Assembly: GCA_963666875.2 (NCBI GenBank)
Contig: CAXXPU010000017.1
Location: forward strand, 186,001-250,000
Source: G963662655 sp963666875
Lineage (GTDB): Bacteria > Cloacimonadota > Cloacimonadia > Cloacimonadales > JAIOQZ01
Length of the DNA: 64,000 nucleotides
Direction of reading: 5' to 3'
The notes below the pieces were generated by a model. That model worked only from the letters and a program-made list of their open reading frames with translations. It had not been told where the DNA came from and made no database searches. The stretch's first letter is position 1, and every line of letters starts with the position of its first letter. The position numbers were made by a program, and so were the translations under genes. Shown piece by piece: positions 16,884 through 26,727 of the stretch.

Positions 16884-18086
16884 TTATTTCCTGTCGTGTA
16901 TCAGATCGACCGGCTTGTATTTCGTTGTGCGCGACGCGGGATAGATACTTGCCAGGATCGCCATGAGGAACGCGATCGCCGGTACCAGAACCAGATCGGA
17001 CGCCCGGAATTCGACCGGAACTGAATGGAGCGGAAAGCCGGGAACAGGTATCTGTACCCATTGCCACGCTTTTTGCGATAGCAGAAGCCCGACCGCAGTA
17101 ATGTAGCCCAGAACAATCCCGAGCACACTGATTATCATGCTGCTGCGGGTGAAGATGCCGATCACATCCCGGTTACTCATGCCAATCGCCTTCAGAATGC
17201 CCAATTCCTTGCGTTTCTCGACGACCGTCTTGAGAAAGCTGCCGGTGATATTCAGCGCCACGATCACGAACATCAGACTCAGCACGGTGAACATGACGAT
17301 CTTCTCGATGCGAATCGCGGTGAAAAGGTTCTTCTCGAACCGGCTCCAATCCTCCACCACATATCCGTTACCGATCAGATGGGAAATCTCTTCGGCGGTA
17401 CGCATGGCGCGATCGGGTATCCTGCTCCTGATTTCCAGGCGATCGATCTCGTTTTCGTAGCCCAGGAAGTACCGGGCGTTCTTCAGCGAGATCATGCCGT
17501 AAAGTTTGTCGTAATCGGGCATACCGGTTCGCAGAAGTCCCACCACCCGGAAAGTGCGCGAACGCGGCAGCAGTCCGAACGGACCCGGCTCCATTCCCAG
17601 CGGTGTGGAGAGCCGTACCTCTTCGCCGACCGTCACCCGCAGATCGAGCGACATATCCATACCCAGAAGAATCCCGTCCTCCTCGAGGGCGGCGCGATCC
17701 GGATCCCCGATGAGAATCTGCTCCTTCAGATCCGTGACCGCCATGTGCCTGTCGAAATCGATTCCGATGCAACGAATAGCGCCAACCTTGTCCCGATGCT
17801 GGATCAGAAGCTCGTTCCTGCATACAGGAGACACGCCTTCCACGTCCCGCACCGATTCGATCTTTCCGATAAACGATTCCCAATCTTTCATCGGTCGATA
17901 ATCGGCGTCGCTGACACGGATATCCGATTTAAATCCGATCACCTTCGAGCGCATATATCGTTCGAAGCCGTTCATCACCGAGGATACGACCAATAGCGCA
18001 AAAACGCCCAGCGATATTCCGAGCATTGCCAGAATGCCGGTCAGATTGACCGGGTAACGGGTGGCTATCCAGGTTGAGGGCTTCAA
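16884..18086 (-). CDS. FtsX/LolC-family ABC transporter permease
   Basis: A 400-residue permease. It has an N-terminal helix (GILAMLGISLGVFALLVVSS), a periplasmic MacB-like domain (about 50-260), then three helices (VLSLMFVIVALNITGSF, SMIISVLGIVLGYITAVGLL, DLVLVPAIAFLMAILASIYP). The LGILKAIGMSNRDV coupling segment and the final SIYPASRTTKYKPVD are typical of the LolC/LolE group, which releases lipoproteins from the inner membrane. The start is a TTG overlapping the stop of the upstream kinase (TTGA), so it depends on translational coupling. No ATPase partner (LolD) lies in the window. Pairing with a sensor kinase is unusual. Confidence 0.85.
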   Translation of the reverse strand: MKPSTWIATRYPVNLTGILAMLGISLGVFALLVVSSVMNGFERYMRSKVIGFKSDIRVSDADYRPMKDWESFIGKIESVRDVEGVSPVCRNELLIQHRDKVGAIRCIGIDFDRHMAVTDLKEQILIGDPDRAALEEDGILLGMDMSLDLRVTVGEEVRLSTPLGMEPGPFGLLPRSRTFRVVGLLRTGMPDYDKLYGMISLKNARYFLGYENEIDRLEIRSRIPDRAMRTAEEISHLIGNGYVVEDWSRFEKNLFTAIRIEKIVMFTVLSLMFVIVALNITGSFLKTVVEKRKELGILKAIGMSNRDVIGIFTRSSMIISVLGIVLGYITAVGLLLSQKAWQWVQIPVPGFPLHSVPVEFRASDLVLVPAIAFLMAILASIYPASRTTKYKPVDLIHDRK

Positions 18087-20743
18087 GAATCGTCTTCCGT
18101 TGAGGATGGATTCATGAGGTTTTCCAGAATCCGGCTGAGCTTCTGCACGTTATAGGGTTTCATGATGACATCGTCGAAACCGGCATTCTTGAGATCGCCG
18201 ACTACACGTATTTCCGAATACCCGGTTGTCGCAACTGCTTTGATATCGGGATCGATCTGACGCAGGTCCTTTAGGATTTCTACTCCGCCTTTCTCGCCGG
18301 GGATGGTGAGATCGAGCAGAAGTAATTTATATGGTTCGTCGGAGCCAAACGCCTCCGTGAACAACTCGGTAGCCCGAGCACCGGACAACGCTGTATCGAT
18401 CCGATACCCGAGATGCTTTCCAAGTCTCTTGAGCATGTCGCAAATCTCTTTCTGGTCGTCCACTGCAAGGATTTTTCCCGACCAGCTGATAACTGTATGC
18501 ATCGAACCTGGATCCTCCTCTTCCTTTTCTTTTGAAGCAGGCAAACAAATATCGAACGTTGTGAACTTTCCCTCCTCAGAGCAGACCGTGATCTTCCCCT
18601 TGTGCTTTCGGATGATCGAGTGCACGACTGCGAGGCCAAGTCCGTGTCCGGTTTCACGCGTCGTAAAATACGGATCGAATATTCGAGCAAGGTTTTCTTC
18701 CGAAATGCCATGTCCATGATCGGTAATTCTGATATGGACGTAATCGCGAAGCTCGTCAGGTGCCTCCAAACCTTCAATGTTCTGGCAATTCCTCTGAACA
18801 TTGTCTGCCGTAATCCGAACCGTTCCTCCGTTCGGCATCGCCATGCTGGCGTTCAGCACGATGTTTTGAATGACCTGGCTGAGCTGGTTTCTATCGGCGA
18901 TTACGTTGTTCAGATCATTTGGGTGCTCGAAGTTGCAGACAGTTCTGGATCCCCGCAATACGAAGTGTGCGGATTCCTTGATAATGCTGTCCAATGATGT
19001 CGATTCGAGGATCGGCGCGCCACCCTTGGAGAAAGTAAGGAGCTGGTTTGTTAGCGATTTCGCCCGACGAATCGCCAACGTCGTTTCTTGAAGATTTTCG
19101 AAATCCTGACTCGACTCGGCAAGATTCATCATGACCATCTCGATGTTGCCCTGCATGATCAGGAGCAGGTTGTTGAAGTCATGCGCAATGCCTCCCGCGA
19201 GGATGCCCAGTGAATCGAGTTTCTGCAGCCGGATCTGCTCTTCAGCCAGATTTTTTCGCTCTGTGATATCACTTCCGATACCGATCACGCTGATAGGATT
19301 ACCGTCTCTGTCCTTCACCAGTGATGAGGTGATTGCAATGATTCTTTTCGTGCTCGTTGAATCCCTGAAGAAGAGATCGCCATTCCAGAATCCGTATTCC
19401 ATGATATTGTGGAGAACTTCATCCATATCGTTCTCATCACCGAAGATATCGCGAACATGCTTGCCAATCAGCTTCATCTGACTTTCGACATCAAGCAGCT
19501 TGAGCACGGCATTATTCACGTACGTGAAGATTCCGTTCATATCGACGATCGCGATACTGCTTGGCGATGAATCGATTGCGGCATCCTTGATTCGCAGCAT
19601 ATTTTCGGATAACCTTTTCAACGTGATATCTTCCAGAATCCCCAATATATAGCGTGCCTTTCCAGTCTCATCGAAGATAGGGCCCTTTTTCGTGTGCACC
19701 CAGGATGTTTTTCTTCCGGTATCGATATATTCTTCATCGATTTCCTTGAAGACGCGCTTTTCGATCGTCTCGAGATCATCGTAAAGATACGAGTTCGCCA
19801 GTTCTGCCAGGGCAGTCACATCGAAATCCCTTTTTCCGAGCGTTTCCTTTGAGGATAATCCGGTGATTTTTTCCATTACCCGATTCCAAACCATGAATCG
19901 AAATTCGTTCTCGATATCCTTGACCAGAACGCCAACCGGGAGCTGCTGTATGATATTTTCATAGAATATCTTCTGTTCTTTCAGGAGCCTCTCGCCAACC
20001 ACCCAATCCGTGATATCGATCAGGGACGCGATGCGTTCCATCGTCTTGGGATCGATGCTGATTTTCATGAGGAGATGCCGGATTTCTCCCTTGCGATTGT
20101 AGATATCGAACTCGTATTCAGTAGGCGGATCGCCTTTCTTATCCGAGCGCTGTCGATGGTAGCCGGAGAGCCGAATAAAATCTTCGGGAACGATAAAATC
20201 CTCGAGCTGTTTGTTACCTTCGATCTGCTCCCTCGGAAAGCCGACAAGCTCCTCGAACTTGAGGTTGCATCGCGTGATGATGCCGTCGTTACCGAACATA
20301 CAGGTCGCGGTTCCCGTATTCTCGAAAATCAGACGGTACCGCATTTCTTCGTCGTTCACCATCTTGTCCACTTCATCTCTGTCGGTGATGGGTACGATGA
20401 AGTAGTGAATCGCTTCCTGTCCTGGCGGATGAATCCCGATCATACGCAATGGTACCACATTGTTCTTACTCCGGGCTACATATCGAACGATCTGGTGGGT
20501 GTCTTCCTCAACAAGCTGTGAGAGCATATTCTTTATCATTTCGGCGATATCGGTCGGGAAAACATTCGCCACCTTTTTACCGGTCAGGTTTTTCTCATCC
20601 GTATGAATCCATTCGATCGCCGCCTGATTCAAAGCCTGGATCTTCGTCGAGCCGGTAATTACAATGTGTGGAATATCTGCAATCGTGCACAACAACTCGA
20701 GTGTCGGCAAATCAACTACGTCCTTCGCTGGAGTGTTCTTCAT
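18083..20743 (-). CDS. Hybrid PAS sensor histidine kinase with C-terminal receiver
   Basis: An 886-residue soluble protein. It has a run of PAS domains over about residues 10-510 (for example RYRLIFENTGTATCMFGNDG; ENMLRIKDAAIDSSPSSIAI; VIGIGSDITERKNLAEEQI). Next is the HisKA box GILAGGIAHDFNNLLLIMQG (His at about 527), then the ATPase domain with DHGHGISEENLARIFDPYF and ETGHGLGLAVVHSI. A receiver follows at about 760-880 with LLLDLTIPGEKGGVEI (phospho-Asp) and VIMKPYN (Lys). There are no membrane segments, so it senses a cytoplasmic signal. GAGGAT precedes the ATG. Its last bases overlap the permease start. Confidence 0.92.
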   Translation of the reverse strand: MKNTPAKDVVDLPTLELLCTIADIPHIVITGSTKIQALNQAAIEWIHTDEKNLTGKKVANVFPTDIAEMIKNMLSQLVEEDTHQIVRYVARSKNNVVPLRMIGIHPPGQEAIHYFIVPITDRDEVDKMVNDEEMRYRLIFENTGTATCMFGNDGIITRCNLKFEELVGFPREQIEGNKQLEDFIVPEDFIRLSGYHRQRSDKKGDPPTEYEFDIYNRKGEIRHLLMKISIDPKTMERIASLIDITDWVVGERLLKEQKIFYENIIQQLPVGVLVKDIENEFRFMVWNRVMEKITGLSSKETLGKRDFDVTALAELANSYLYDDLETIEKRVFKEIDEEYIDTGRKTSWVHTKKGPIFDETGKARYILGILEDITLKRLSENMLRIKDAAIDSSPSSIAIVDMNGIFTYVNNAVLKLLDVESQMKLIGKHVRDIFGDENDMDEVLHNIMEYGFWNGDLFFRDSTSTKRIIAITSSLVKDRDGNPISVIGIGSDITERKNLAEEQIRLQKLDSLGILAGGIAHDFNNLLLIMQGNIEMVMMNLAESSQDFENLQETTLAIRRAKSLTNQLLTFSKGGAPILESTSLDSIIKESAHFVLRGSRTVCNFEHPNDLNNVIADRNQLSQVIQNIVLNASMAMPNGGTVRITADNVQRNCQNIEGLEAPDELRDYVHIRITDHGHGISEENLARIFDPYFTTRETGHGLGLAVVHSIIRKHKGKITVCSEEGKFTTFDICLPASKEKEEEDPGSMHTVISWSGKILAVDDQKEICDMLKRLGKHLGYRIDTALSGARATELFTEAFGSDEPYKLLLLDLTIPGEKGGVEILKDLRQIDPDIKAVATTGYSEIRVVGDLKNAGFDDVIMKPYNVQKLSRILENLMNPSSTEDDS

Positions 20744-20860
20744 CGTTCGATCCTCGACAAGGAAATTACGTTACATTTCATTGATGACCGCGATTTGATC
20801 AAGTAAAAAACTCCATGATTACTGAATATCAGTCAAACGACCATTTTTCTGAAGAATTTC

Positions 20861-20890
20861 TTGCCTGTTCTCGCAGGCCTCATGTATAAC
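20861..20890 (+). promoter_or_regulatory. Candidate sigma-70-type promoter of the M1 peptidase
   Basis: TTGCCT (20861-20866) and TATAAC (20885-20890) are separated by 18 bases. The start codon follows at 20914 with CAAGGAGG in between. Confidence 0.5.
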
Positions 20891-20913
20891 TGCATTGTGA
20901 CAAGGAGGCCCGT

Positions 20914-23856
20914 ATGAAAGGCGTTAAAAGACTGGTACCGATACTTTTCCTGATTGCATCCACACTCTTCGCGGCTGACGGAATGCCCGATTTCAAGAGA
21001 ATCATCCAGAAACGACAGGAGAGCGAAGTAAAACGCTGGAAGCAGTTCAACGAACTGCTCAACGAGATGAATCGCCCCATGGATTTTTACGACACGAGGG
21101 AAATGACGATCGATATCACACTCGATTTCGAGACAGAAAGTTTCGAAGCAATCTGCACGCTCGAAATCGAATCGCTAATCGATAGTCTCGATTACTTCTC
21201 CTTCGACTATGACCATAGCTATGCCATTCAATCGATAGAGCAGAACGGAGTCAACCTCTGGTGGACATCCTGGCCAGCCGTCATCACCGCAACGCTGAAC
21301 GAACCCGTGCAGGCCGGCGAGACGTTCACCATCGAAGTCGAATACCACAGCTTTCTCGATGACCGCCTCAGCGACGGACTGAAGTACGAATACCATTCCG
21401 GAACGCCGGTCGCCTTCACCATGTGCTCGCCACACGGCGCCAGAAAATGGATTCCCTGCAACGACACGCCCAACGATAAAATCGACACCGTCGATCTCTA
21501 TATCACCTATCCGACGGAATACCTCTCCGCCTCCAACGGACTCCTGCAAGGCACGACCGACAACGGCGACGGCACGAAAACCGACCATTGGCACGAATCG
21601 CACCCCATCACATCGTACCTGATCTCCTTCGCCGTGACCAACTACGAACTCAGCAGCTCTACTTTTATATGGGAAGGGCAAACCATGCCGATAGACAATT
21701 ACGTCTATCCAGAACAATCAGAAAACGCGCTCGAGCTTTTCAACCAGTGCGGCGAAATGCTCACATTCTATTCCACCATCTACGGACCGTACCCGTTCCT
21801 GGATGAGAAATACGGTCACGCCGTTTGCACCAACCTCGGTGCGCTGGCAATGGAACACCAGACCTGTACCTCCTTTCAGGCAAGCTATATCAACGATGAA
21901 GATGCGCCCTACACCGTCGCGCACGAACTCTCCCACCAGTGGGGCGGCGATTGCCTCTCCATCGAGGGATGGTACGATGTCTGGCTGAAAGAGGGTTTCG
22001 CCACATACTCCGAAGCGCTCTGGGCAGAACACCAGTTCGGCACCGAAGGACTGATCGAATACATGGAAGTTCTCGACTCCGGTAGCGACCTCGATCCTTG
22101 CCTCTACCGCGATCCAAACGGCTCCGCCAACGACATCTTCGACTGGACCATCTATGCCAAGGGCGGATGGGTCATGCACATGCTGCGCGGTGTAATAGGC
22201 GATGAAGCCTTCTTCGATACCATGCACGGCATCCTGACCGATCCCGAATTTCGCTACGGAAACTACAACACCAACCAGTTCCGGGACTACGCCGAGGAGG
22301 TCTCCGGGATGGAACTGGACTGGTTCTTCGAATGCTGGTATCTGAACGAAGGACGGCCGCGCTATGAATACGCCGTGATGACATCGCTGTCCGGATTCCC
22401 CGAATTCCAGTATCCGTTGTTTATCATCCAATCGGAAGGGACAGCCGGAGACGAATTCACCATGCAGATACCCTTTCAATACGGCGATATTTCCGATTCG
22501 TATCTCGTCGAGCCGGGAATCAATTATTTCCAGACGCACCTGACGGACTACGGATGGGATATCGAATGGGATCCCGACAGCTTCGTGCTGGACGGCGGAT
22601 TCACCGAGAAACTCCCCATTCTGAGCGAAGTGCCGCGCCGCGACGGAAAGGTCGGCCTGGTTTGGGAACCATATTTTGATGAGAATATCGATGGATACCT
22701 TATCTACCGTAGCGAGAACGACAGCGATTTCGTGCGCATCACGGACGATCCCGTTGAAAGCACATCGTATCTTGATGAAGATCTGAATCCCGAATCGCAG
22801 TATGCTTACAAAATCCAGGCTGCGCACATGCCCTGGGTGTCCCGATACTCAAACACGATTGTAACGCAGCCGGTCGATTACTCGTTCGACACGGGGATCC
22901 TCGTGGTGGATAACTCGATGGACTACAACACCGGGTCACTACCGACCGACGAGGATATGGACGCCTTCTACGACGATATCCTGATGCACTATCCGCACCA
23001 CGACTGGGATGTGAGACAGCAAGGCATGCCGCCGCTTTCCGAGATGGGCAGGTTTTCGACCATCATCTGGCACGCTGACGACATCCAGCAACTTCCACTG
23101 GTTGACGATATGTATCGCTTGAGAAATTATGTGCTGGCAGGTGGGAATCTGCTGATATCACAGTGCAAGAAGACATCATCCATGCAGCCGGCGACGCTCG
23201 ACGACTTTTTCGGGATCCTGAGCGTGAATTTCAGCAACAGTCCCGATTTCGCCGGCGCGATCGGTTCGGGCGATTTCGTGGATATCCCGATCGATCCGGA
23301 TCGACTGCCGCTTCCCAACTGGACCGACGGGCTGGGGTATGTCTCCCGTTATACCGTCGATATGGATAAGGCGGACGTGATCTATGCCTACGACTCGGTT
23401 TCAGACGATCCGGAATGGGAACTTGAGCCATGCGGTATCCGGCTGCACGATTTCGATCTGGTGCTGCTCGGCTTCCCGCTCTATTTCATGATGGAGCAGG
23501 AAGCGCGGGATTTCATGGATTATCTCATGAACGATTTCGGCGAGCTTCAGCCTGCGGTTGACGACCAGTCCGCACCGGAATACGGCGCGAAGGTCTCGCT
23601 CTATCCGAATCCGTTCAACCCGAATCTGAATATTCGGTTTTCGCTGGCCAGTCCGGGCAAGACGGAGATCGGCATCTACAACGTCCGCGGCGAGTTGGTG
23701 CGAGCTTTCGAGCCGGAGATGCTCGACGCCGGTACCCATCATCGCGTATGGGACGGCACGAACTTGCGCGGAACGCCGGTATCGTCTGGGATATATTTCG
23801 TTCGGATGCGTCACGCGGGTAAAATCACCGTGACACGGGCAGCTTTGATTAAATAG
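20914..23856 (+). CDS. Secreted M1-family metallopeptidase with T9SS sorting domain
   Basis: A 980-residue protein. The signal peptide is LVPILFLIASTLFAADG. An N-terminal beta domain leads to the exopeptidase-like NLGALAMEHQTCTSF (GAMEN equivalent). The zinc site is HELSHQWGGDCLSIEGWYDV with LKEGFATYSEAL after it (HExxH-18-E), near residues 335-360. A fibronectin-type domain (about 565-650; PRRDGKVGLVWEPYFDENID) follows, then a Rossmann-like segment. The last 85 residues are a FlgD-like Por/T9SS sorting domain (LYPNPFNPNLNIRFSLASPG ... GIYFVRM). It therefore cleaves N-terminal residues from peptides at the cell surface or outside. The glycogen phosphorylase gene begins 26 bp later. Confidence 0.93.
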   Translation: MKGVKRLVPILFLIASTLFAADGMPDFKRIIQKRQESEVKRWKQFNELLNEMNRPMDFYDTREMTIDITLDFETESFEAICTLEIESLIDSLDYFSFDYDHSYAIQSIEQNGVNLWWTSWPAVITATLNEPVQAGETFTIEVEYHSFLDDRLSDGLKYEYHSGTPVAFTMCSPHGARKWIPCNDTPNDKIDTVDLYITYPTEYLSASNGLLQGTTDNGDGTKTDHWHESHPITSYLISFAVTNYELSSSTFIWEGQTMPIDNYVYPEQSENALELFNQCGEMLTFYSTIYGPYPFLDEKYGHAVCTNLGALAMEHQTCTSFQASYINDEDAPYTVAHELSHQWGGDCLSIEGWYDVWLKEGFATYSEALWAEHQFGTEGLIEYMEVLDSGSDLDPCLYRDPNGSANDIFDWTIYAKGGWVMHMLRGVIGDEAFFDTMHGILTDPEFRYGNYNTNQFRDYAEEVSGMELDWFFECWYLNEGRPRYEYAVMTSLSGFPEFQYPLFIIQSEGTAGDEFTMQIPFQYGDISDSYLVEPGINYFQTHLTDYGWDIEWDPDSFVLDGGFTEKLPILSEVPRRDGKVGLVWEPYFDENIDGYLIYRSENDSDFVRITDDPVESTSYLDEDLNPESQYAYKIQAAHMPWVSRYSNTIVTQPVDYSFDTGILVVDNSMDYNTGSLPTDEDMDAFYDDILMHYPHHDWDVRQQGMPPLSEMGRFSTIIWHADDIQQLPLVDDMYRLRNYVLAGGNLLISQCKKTSSMQPATLDDFFGILSVNFSNSPDFAGAIGSGDFVDIPIDPDRLPLPNWTDGLGYVSRYTVDMDKADVIYAYDSVSDDPEWELEPCGIRLHDFDLVLLGFPLYFMMEQEARDFMDYLMNDFGELQPAVDDQSAPEYGAKVSLYPNPFNPNLNIRFSLASPGKTEIGIYNVRGELVRAFEPEMLDAGTHHRVWDGTNLRGTPVSSGIYFVRMRHAGKITVTRAALIK

Positions 23857-23882
23857 AAAATGCAATAAAAGGGGTAAACGTT

Positions 23883-26429
23883 ATGGATCGTTTGCATGAA
23901 GTCATCCTGGATCGCGAGAAGCTGCGGCTATCGCATCTGGTAAAAAACTACGGCGATATTATGGACGCCGAATCGCTGGTTCGCGATTTCGCCGACAGGC
24001 TGCGCTACAGCCTTTGCTCCGACCGCTTCTCCGCCTCCGCGTACGACTGTTTCATCAGCTTTGCGCTTGCGGTTCGCGACTGCCTGACCGCGCGCTGGAT
24101 TCGCACCCAGCAGGAATACTACAAAAAAGACGCTAAGCGTGTCTATTACCTTTCCATGGAATTCCTGACCGGCAGGACGCTGGGCAACGCGATGATCAAC
24201 CTCGGTATCTGGAACGAGGGCATCGAGGCACTGAGTCGCCTGGGACTCGAGCTGGAGGACATGCGCGAGATGGAGTGGGACGCCGGCCTCGGCAACGGCG
24301 GTCTGGGACGTCTGGCGGCATGCTTCCTCGATTCGATGGCGAGTCTTCAGCTTCCCGGCTACGGCTACGGCATCCGTTACGAATACGGCATCTTCTCCCA
24401 GAAACTCTGGGACGGTTATCAGGTCGAGACACCGGACAACTGGCTGCGCTACGCCAACCCGTGGGAGATCGAGCGACCGGACTTCATCTATCCGGTAAAG
24501 TTCTACGGCAGGTTGCATCAGTACCTCGACCCGACCGGCAAATGGAAGGTCGATTGGGTCGATACGCAGGACGTGATGGCGATGGCGTACGACACCCCCA
24601 TCCCGGGTTACCGCAACAACACGGTCAACACCCTGCGGCTGTGGTCGTCCAAATCGACGCGCGAATTCAACCTGCAATATTTCAACAGCGGCGACTACAT
24701 CCGGGCTGTCGATGAAAAGAATTATTCGGAGACCATCACCAAGGTGCTCTACCCAAACGATAACAACATGCAGGGCAAGGAATTGCGGCTTAAACAGGAA
24801 TACCTCTTCGTCTGCGCGACATTGCAAGACATCCTGCGCCGGTTCGAGAAGATCCATGGCGACCTGCGGCACCTGCCGGACAAGGTTGCGATCCAGCTCA
24901 ACGACACGCATCCGGCGCTGGCGATACCCGAACTGATGCGGCTGCTGGTCGATGACCGCGCGATCCCGTGGGACGTCGCGTGGGATATCACCCGCAAGAC
25001 CTTCGCCTACACCAACCACACCGTGCTGCCCGAAGCGCTCGAGCAGTGGCGCGTGGATCTGATGGAGCGCGTACTGCCGCGGCACTTGCAGATCGTTTAC
25101 GAAATCAACCGCAGATTCATGGATCAGGTGTGGTCAACCTACCCGGGCGATATGGTACGTATGCGCAATATGTCCATCATCCGCGAGGAACCGGTCAAGA
25201 CGGTGCAGATGGCAAAACTCGCCATCGTGGGATCGCATTCGGTCAACGGCGTTTCCGCGCTGCACACCGAAATCCTGAAAGACGACATCTTCAAGCCATT
25301 CTACGACATGATGCCGGAGAAGTTCAACAACAAGACCAACGGTATCACGCAACGGCGCTGGCTGAAACTCTCCAATCCGAGGCTGTCCGAGTTGATCGAT
25401 TCGGCTATCGGCAAGAAATGGACGAAAGACCTGTACGAGCTGAAGAAGCTCGAACCTTTCACGGACGACGATTTCTTCCGCGATCGCTGGGCGCAGGTCA
25501 AGCAGGAGAACAAGAACGAATTCGCGAAATGGGTGGAAGAGACGCACGGCATCCGCGTCAATCCGATGTCGATGTTCGATTTCCAGGTCAAGCGCATCCA
25601 CGAATACAAGCGGCAGCTTCTCAACGTGCTGCACGTGATTGACCTCTATAACCGTATCCGGCTCAGCCCGAAGGAAGACCACCTTCCGCGCACGGTATTC
25701 ATCGGTGGAAAGGCGGCGCCGGGCTATCACGTGGCGAAGCTGGTCATCAAGCTGATCAACTCCGTGGCGCACATCGTGAACAACGACCCGCGCGTCCGCG
25801 GCAAACTGCGGCTGGTCTTCCTGGTCAACTACAACGTCTCCATGGCGCAGCGCATCTTCCCTGCATCGGAGCTTTCCGAGCAGATATCCACCGCGGGACG
25901 CGAAGCCTCCGGCACCGGCAACATGAAGTTCGCGCTCAACGGCGCACTGACCATCGGAACGCTGGACGGCGCGAATGTGGAGATCAAGGAGGAGGTCGGC
26001 GACGACAACATCTTCATCTTCGGTCTGAACGCCGAGGAAGTCGAGGAGGTCAAGCGCTCGGGCTACAATCCCAGGATGTATTACGAGACCAATCCCAATC
26101 TGAAGCGGGTCATCGACATGATCCACGACGGGTATTTCTCGCCGGACAAGCCCGATCTATTCCGTCCGCTGGTCAACTCGCTGCTCGACCGCGACGAATA
26201 CCTGCTGCTGGCGGATTTCGATTCGTACATCGCCGCGCAAAGCAAGGTGGAAGAAGCGTATCGCGACAAAGAGCGCTGGAACAGGATGTCGATCGTGAAC
26301 GTCGCCAACTGCGGTAAATTCTCATCCGACCGCACCATCCACGAATACGCCGAGCAGATATGGAACATCAAACCCGTCGATGTCCCGCTCTCGGACATTG
26401 ACGCCCCGATCAATACAGACGACGAGTGA
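23883..26429 (+). CDS. glgP: Glycogen/alpha-glucan phosphorylase
   Basis: An 848-residue GT35 enzyme, normal length. It releases glucose-1-phosphate from alpha-1,4-glucans using PLP and phosphate. The visible signatures are RVYYLSMEFLTGRTLGNAMI, GLGNGGLGRLAACFLDSMAS, FGGKAAPGYHVAK-like VFIGGKAAPGYHVAKLVIKL, and the PLP-lysine signature EASGTGNMKFALNGALTIGT (Lys at about 688). It has no signal peptide, so it is cytoplasmic. The start is supported by GGGG upstream, though spacing is loose. A GH31 glucosidase elsewhere in the window (35261) could act on related glucans. Confidence 0.97.
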   Translation: MDRLHEVILDREKLRLSHLVKNYGDIMDAESLVRDFADRLRYSLCSDRFSASAYDCFISFALAVRDCLTARWIRTQQEYYKKDAKRVYYLSMEFLTGRTLGNAMINLGIWNEGIEALSRLGLELEDMREMEWDAGLGNGGLGRLAACFLDSMASLQLPGYGYGIRYEYGIFSQKLWDGYQVETPDNWLRYANPWEIERPDFIYPVKFYGRLHQYLDPTGKWKVDWVDTQDVMAMAYDTPIPGYRNNTVNTLRLWSSKSTREFNLQYFNSGDYIRAVDEKNYSETITKVLYPNDNNMQGKELRLKQEYLFVCATLQDILRRFEKIHGDLRHLPDKVAIQLNDTHPALAIPELMRLLVDDRAIPWDVAWDITRKTFAYTNHTVLPEALEQWRVDLMERVLPRHLQIVYEINRRFMDQVWSTYPGDMVRMRNMSIIREEPVKTVQMAKLAIVGSHSVNGVSALHTEILKDDIFKPFYDMMPEKFNNKTNGITQRRWLKLSNPRLSELIDSAIGKKWTKDLYELKKLEPFTDDDFFRDRWAQVKQENKNEFAKWVEETHGIRVNPMSMFDFQVKRIHEYKRQLLNVLHVIDLYNRIRLSPKEDHLPRTVFIGGKAAPGYHVAKLVIKLINSVAHIVNNDPRVRGKLRLVFLVNYNVSMAQRIFPASELSEQISTAGREASGTGNMKFALNGALTIGTLDGANVEIKEEVGDDNIFIFGLNAEEVEEVKRSGYNPRMYYETNPNLKRVIDMIHDGYFSPDKPDLFRPLVNSLLDRDEYLLLADFDSYIAAQSKVEEAYRDKERWNRMSIVNVANCGKFSSDRTIHEYAEQIWNIKPVDVPLSDIDAPINTDDE

Positions 26430-26477
26430 TCGTTTCGCGGTCACCTTGTGAAAGTGGCCGTGTATAATTTTCCCATC

Positions 26478-26595
26478 GTAGGGGCAGGTCCCCGTGCCTG
26501 CCCTCTCTTTGGACCGCCAAGCTCCAGCTTGGCATTTTTCTAAGGAATAGGCAATTTTTTCTAAGGAAAGGGCAGGCACGGGGACCTGCCCCTAC
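26478..26595. repeat. 118-bp palindromic element with perfect 26-bp ends
   Basis: Bases 26478-26503 (GTAGGGGCAGGTCCCCGTGC...) and 26570-26595 are exact reverse complements over 26 bp. The interior holds a nested palindrome GCCAAGCT-CC-AGCTTGGC (26516-26533) within a 26-bp block repeated exactly near 37520, and two copies of TTTTTCTAAGGAA. It looks like a MITE-like or structured RNA element. No reading frame is needed to explain it. Confidence 0.75.
26511..26536 (+). repeat. 26-bp dispersed repeat, copy 1
   Basis: GGACCGCCAAGCTCCAGCTT plus GGCATT. The reverse complement occurs exactly at 37520-37545. It includes an 8-bp stem palindrome. Confidence 0.8.
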
Positions 26596-26622
26596 AGCAA
26601 AAAACACCCAAGCCCGACGTTT

Positions 26623-26658
26623 CCTCACCCCCTGATAAGGGGGGACAAAGGGGGTGGG
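26623..26658. repeat. C/G-tract dispersed repeat, copy near 26.6 kb
   Basis: CCTCACCCCCTGATAAGGGG then GGACAAAGGGGGTGGG. It is one of at least three related copies (others at 30458 and 48579), all in gaps next to genes. It can fold as CCCC...GGGG. Confidence 0.6.
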
Positions 26659-26727
26659 TACATATTTTCCTTTACAACTTCAACCAAAGATTACATCATT
26701 GCAAAACAAACCACCATCGGAGACATT

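Noticed and set aside
21718..22827. 369-codon minus-strand frame
   Set aside because: Shadow of the M1 peptidase, no domain content.
23928..26126. Two long minus-strand frames (385 and 330 codons)
   Set aside because: Shadows of glycogen phosphorylase in the opposite strand.
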